From: Chloroflexota bacterium
GTDB lineage: Bacteria; Chloroflexota; Limnocylindria; Limnocylindrales; CSP1-4
DNA length: 40,727 nt
Assembly: GCA_021802585.1 (NCBI GenBank)
Contig: JAJZRQ010000018.1
Span: 1-40,727, forward strand
Direction: 5' to 3'
The notes beneath the pieces were generated by a model. The model saw nothing but the letters and a program-made list of their open reading frames with translations. It searched no databases and was not told where the DNA came from. Positions 38,894-40,727 of this stretch are shown here, one piece after another; the stretch's first letter is position 1; every line of letters starts with the position of its first letter. A program made the position numbers and the translations under genes.

Positions 38894-40727
38894 ATGACCT
38901 CGGAGGCGGCACGCGACCCGGAATGGCTCCTCGACGGCCTCGACCCCGAGCAGGTCGAGGCCGTCCGGATCACGCGCGGCCCCCTCGTGATCCACGCCGG
39001 CGCCGGGTCCGGCAAGACGCGGGTGATCAGCCACCGGGTCGCGTACGCCGTGGCGACGGGCGCCGTGGATCCCCGCCGCGTCCTCATCGTCACGTTCACG
39101 GACAGGGCCGCCGGCGAGATGGCCGCCCGGCTCGCCGCCCTCGGGCGGGCCGAGGCGGCCCCCGGGCTCGCCGGCGTGGCGGCGCGGACGTTCCACGCGG
39201 CGGCCCTCGCCCAGCTCCGCCACTTCTGGCCCGCCCGCCACGACGGCGCGCCCGCGCCCGAGGTGCTCGACTCGAAGGTCCCGATCGTCGGCCGGCTCGC
39301 CCGCGGGCTTCCCGGCGGCTACCGCTTCACGCCGGCGAAGGACCTGAGCGACGAGATCGAATGGGCGAAGAGCCGCCGGCTCACGCCCGCGACGTACGCG
39401 GCCCGCGCGAGCGACCGGACGCCGCCGCTCCCGGTCGAGCTGTTCACCCGGCTGTGGCTCGACTACGAGCGGGCGAAGGACCGCGCCGGGAAGCTCGACT
39501 TCGACGACATGCTCACCCGCACGGTGGACCTCCTCGAGACCGACCGCGAGGCGGCGGCGGCCGTCCGCCGGCGGTACTCCTGGTTCAGCGTGGACGAGTA
39601 CCAGGACACGAACCCGCTCCAGCAGCGCCTCCTCGAGCTCTGGCTCGGCGACCGCGACGACCTCTGCGTCGTCGGCGACGAGGACCAGACGATCTACACG
39701 TTCGCCGGGGCGACCGCGGAGTTCCTCACCGGGTTCGCGGCCCGCTTCCCGTCGGCCCGCTCGGTGACGCTCAGCCGCAACTACCGGAGCAGCCCCGAGA
39801 TCCTGGAGCTCGCGAACCGCCTCCTCGCCGCGGAGGGCCGGCCGAAGCGGCTCGTCGCCGCGGGCCCTCCAGGACCCCCGCCGACGATCCGGCGGTGCAC
39901 CGACGACGCGGCGGAGCTCGCCCACCTCGTCGCGACGATCCGGGGCCTTGTCGCCGGCGGCACGCCGGCCGGCGAGGTCGCGGTCCTCGTCCGGATGAAC
40001 GCCCAGGTCCCGCCGATCGAGGCGGCGCTCACGAAGGCCCGGATCCCATTCCGCGTCCGCGGCCAGCGCTTCTTCGAGCGGCCGGAGGTCCGCGACGCCC
40101 TCCGCGTCCTCCGCCGGATGCCGCCGGACGTGCGGGGCGTCGCGCTCGGCGACGCGTTCGAGCGGCACCTCCGGGACGACCTCGGGCTCGAGCCCGAGGA
40201 GGCCGCCGCGGGCGCCGAGGCCCGCGAGCGGCGCGCGGCGCTCGCCCTCGTCCTCGAGCTCGCGCGCGACGCGATCGCCGCGGAGCGCGACACCGACGCG
40301 AGTGCAGTCGTCGCCGACCTCGAGGTCCGGGCCGCCGCGGAGGCCGCCGGCGGGAACGACGGGGTGAACCTCCTCACGCTCCACCGGGCGAAGGGCCTCG
40401 AGTGGGATGCCGTCCTCCTCCCGCAGCTCGAGGAGGGGACGCTGCCGATCCGGCAGGCCGATCCGGACGGCGAGGCGCTCGCCGAGGAGCGACGGCTCCT
40501 CTACGTCGGCCTGACGCGCGCCCGCCGGTTCCTCCACCTCTCCTGGGCCGCGATGCGGACCGGCGCCGGCGGCCGCGCCACCGCCCGGCGACCGAGCCGC
40601 TGGCTCGCGACGCTCGGATCGCGCCCCGAACGGCGCGTCCTCCGGCCGGGCGCGCGGCCGGAGCCCGCCGCCGGCCCGTGGCGCCCGGCCGCCGCGACGC
40701 TCGCGCCGGGCGTCCCGCTCCTCGACG
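38894..40727 (+). CDS. uvrD: UvrD/PcrA-type DNA helicase (UvrD2-like), 3' end beyond the window
   Basis: A superfamily 1A helicase frame that runs off the window and so is absent from the ORF track. The 611 residues seen contain Walker A HAGAGSGKTRVI, motif Ia VTFTDRAAGEMAARL, motif II SVDEYQDTNPLQQ, motif III VGDEDQTIYTFAGA, motif IV SRNYRSSPEIL, motif V LHRAKGLEWDAVLLP and motif VI EERRLLYVGLTRAR. The spacing and short 2B domain resemble the actinobacterial UvrD2, in which an HRDC domain follows; that part would lie outside. It unwinds DNA 3'-5' in repair. TATCCT six bases before the ATG suggests a leaderless transcript. Confidence 0.92.
   Translation, partial: MTSEAARDPEWLLDGLDPEQVEAVRITRGPLVIHAGAGSGKTRVISHRVAYAVATGAVDPRRVLIVTFTDRAAGEMAARLAALGRAEAAPGLAGVAARTFHAAALAQLRHFWPARHDGAPAPEVLDSKVPIVGRLARGLPGGYRFTPAKDLSDEIEWAKSRRLTPATYAARASDRTPPLPVELFTRLWLDYERAKDRAGKLDFDDMLTRTVDLLETDREAAAAVRRRYSWFSVDEYQDTNPLQQRLLELWLGDRDDLCVVGDEDQTIYTFAGATAEFLTGFAARFPSARSVTLSRNYRSSPEILELANRLLAAEGRPKRLVAAGPPGPPPTIRRCTDDAAELAHLVATIRGLVAGGTPAGEVAVLVRMNAQVPPIEAALTKARIPFRVRGQRFFERPEVRDALRVLRRMPPDVRGVALGDAFERHLRDDLGLEPEEAAAGAEARERRAALALVLELARDAIAAERDTDASAVVADLEVRAAAEAAGGNDGVNLLTLHRAKGLEWDAVLLPQLEEGTLPIRQADPDGEALAEERRLLYVGLTRARRFLHLSWAAMRTGAGGRATARRPSRWLATLGSRPERRVLRPGARPEPAAGPWRPAAATLAPGVPLLD

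Noticed and set aside
36818-40537. A 1239-residue minus-strand ORF
   Set aside because: Only its last 340 residues (pirin, from the ATG at 37840) are real. The rest is antisense to the HAD and helicase genes.
1-40727. tRNA genes, CRISPR arrays, insertion sequences or phage attachment sites
   Set aside because: No cloverleaf, repeat-spacer pattern, transposase motif or integrase was found on reading either strand.

Overview
This is a very GC-rich window (roughly 70% or more by eye) from a free-living bacterium. Actinomycetota-like and Chloroflexota-like features are mixed: a DUF1918 protein, an MmsA-type aldehyde dehydrogenase, a 364-residue transaldolase, a UvrD2-like helicase, several GTG starts and leaderless -10/ATG arrangements. 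Sequence alone does not let me choose between the two phyla. There are no rRNA or tRNA genes, CRISPR arrays, phage genes or insertion sequences.

Layout. 1-2.5 kb: 3' part of a GT4 glycosyltransferase, a decayed PAC2-family gene, a DUF1918 protein and a flavodoxin-like protein. 2.5-7.1 kb (minus): a DeoR-type regulator followed by a fused E1 alpha-beta 2-oxoacid dehydrogenase and its E2. 7.2-12.2 kb (plus): a LIV/HAAT-type ABC importer (two permeases, two ATPases, one lipoprotein) behind a near-consensus promoter. 12.3-14.4 kb: two closely related GntR/FCD regulators flanking a C_GCAxxG_C_C redox-type protein. 14.4-16.7 kb (minus): cupin plus a split transketolase. 17.0-19.6 kb (minus): transaldolase and an MmsA-like aldehyde dehydrogenase. 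20.2-32.3 kb (plus): one tightly packed ten-gene run containing a phosphohistidine-domain enzyme resembling phenylphosphate synthase subunit A, a third GntR/FCD regulator, an HprK-like P-loop protein, a three-subunit xanthine-dehydrogenase-family molybdoenzyme, a cyclase-family hydrolase, a zinc alcohol dehydrogenase, a PPDK-like protein without the PEP barrel, and an SDR. 32.3-34.3 kb (minus): an SDR and an MBL-fold hydrolase, followed by a 128-bp relic of the zinc dehydrogenase gene. 34.5-40.7 kb: apparent housekeeping genes (CinA-like, two HAD hydrolases, pirin, UvrD-type helicase).

How it fits together. The main result is that five promoters in the catabolic island (importer, cupin-transketolase, transaldolase-aldehyde dehydrogenase, ten-gene operon, SDR-MBL) each carry the same 11-bp odd palindrome TCGATNATCGA. 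In four of the five it sits at one of two fixed positions next to a recognisable -10 box. This links about 20 genes into one predicted regulon, most economically controlled by one or more of the three GntR/FCD paralogues. The genes suggest uptake of a small organic compound, Moco-dependent and NAD-dependent oxidation, ring or amide opening by the cyclase-family protein, possible ATP-dependent phosphorylation through His-swivel domains, and entry of C2/C3 units into pentose-phosphate and acyl-CoA metabolism. The substrate is unknown. The most novel element is the pairing of a PpsA-like His-domain protein that has no ATP-grasp domain with an HprK-like P-loop protein in the same operon.
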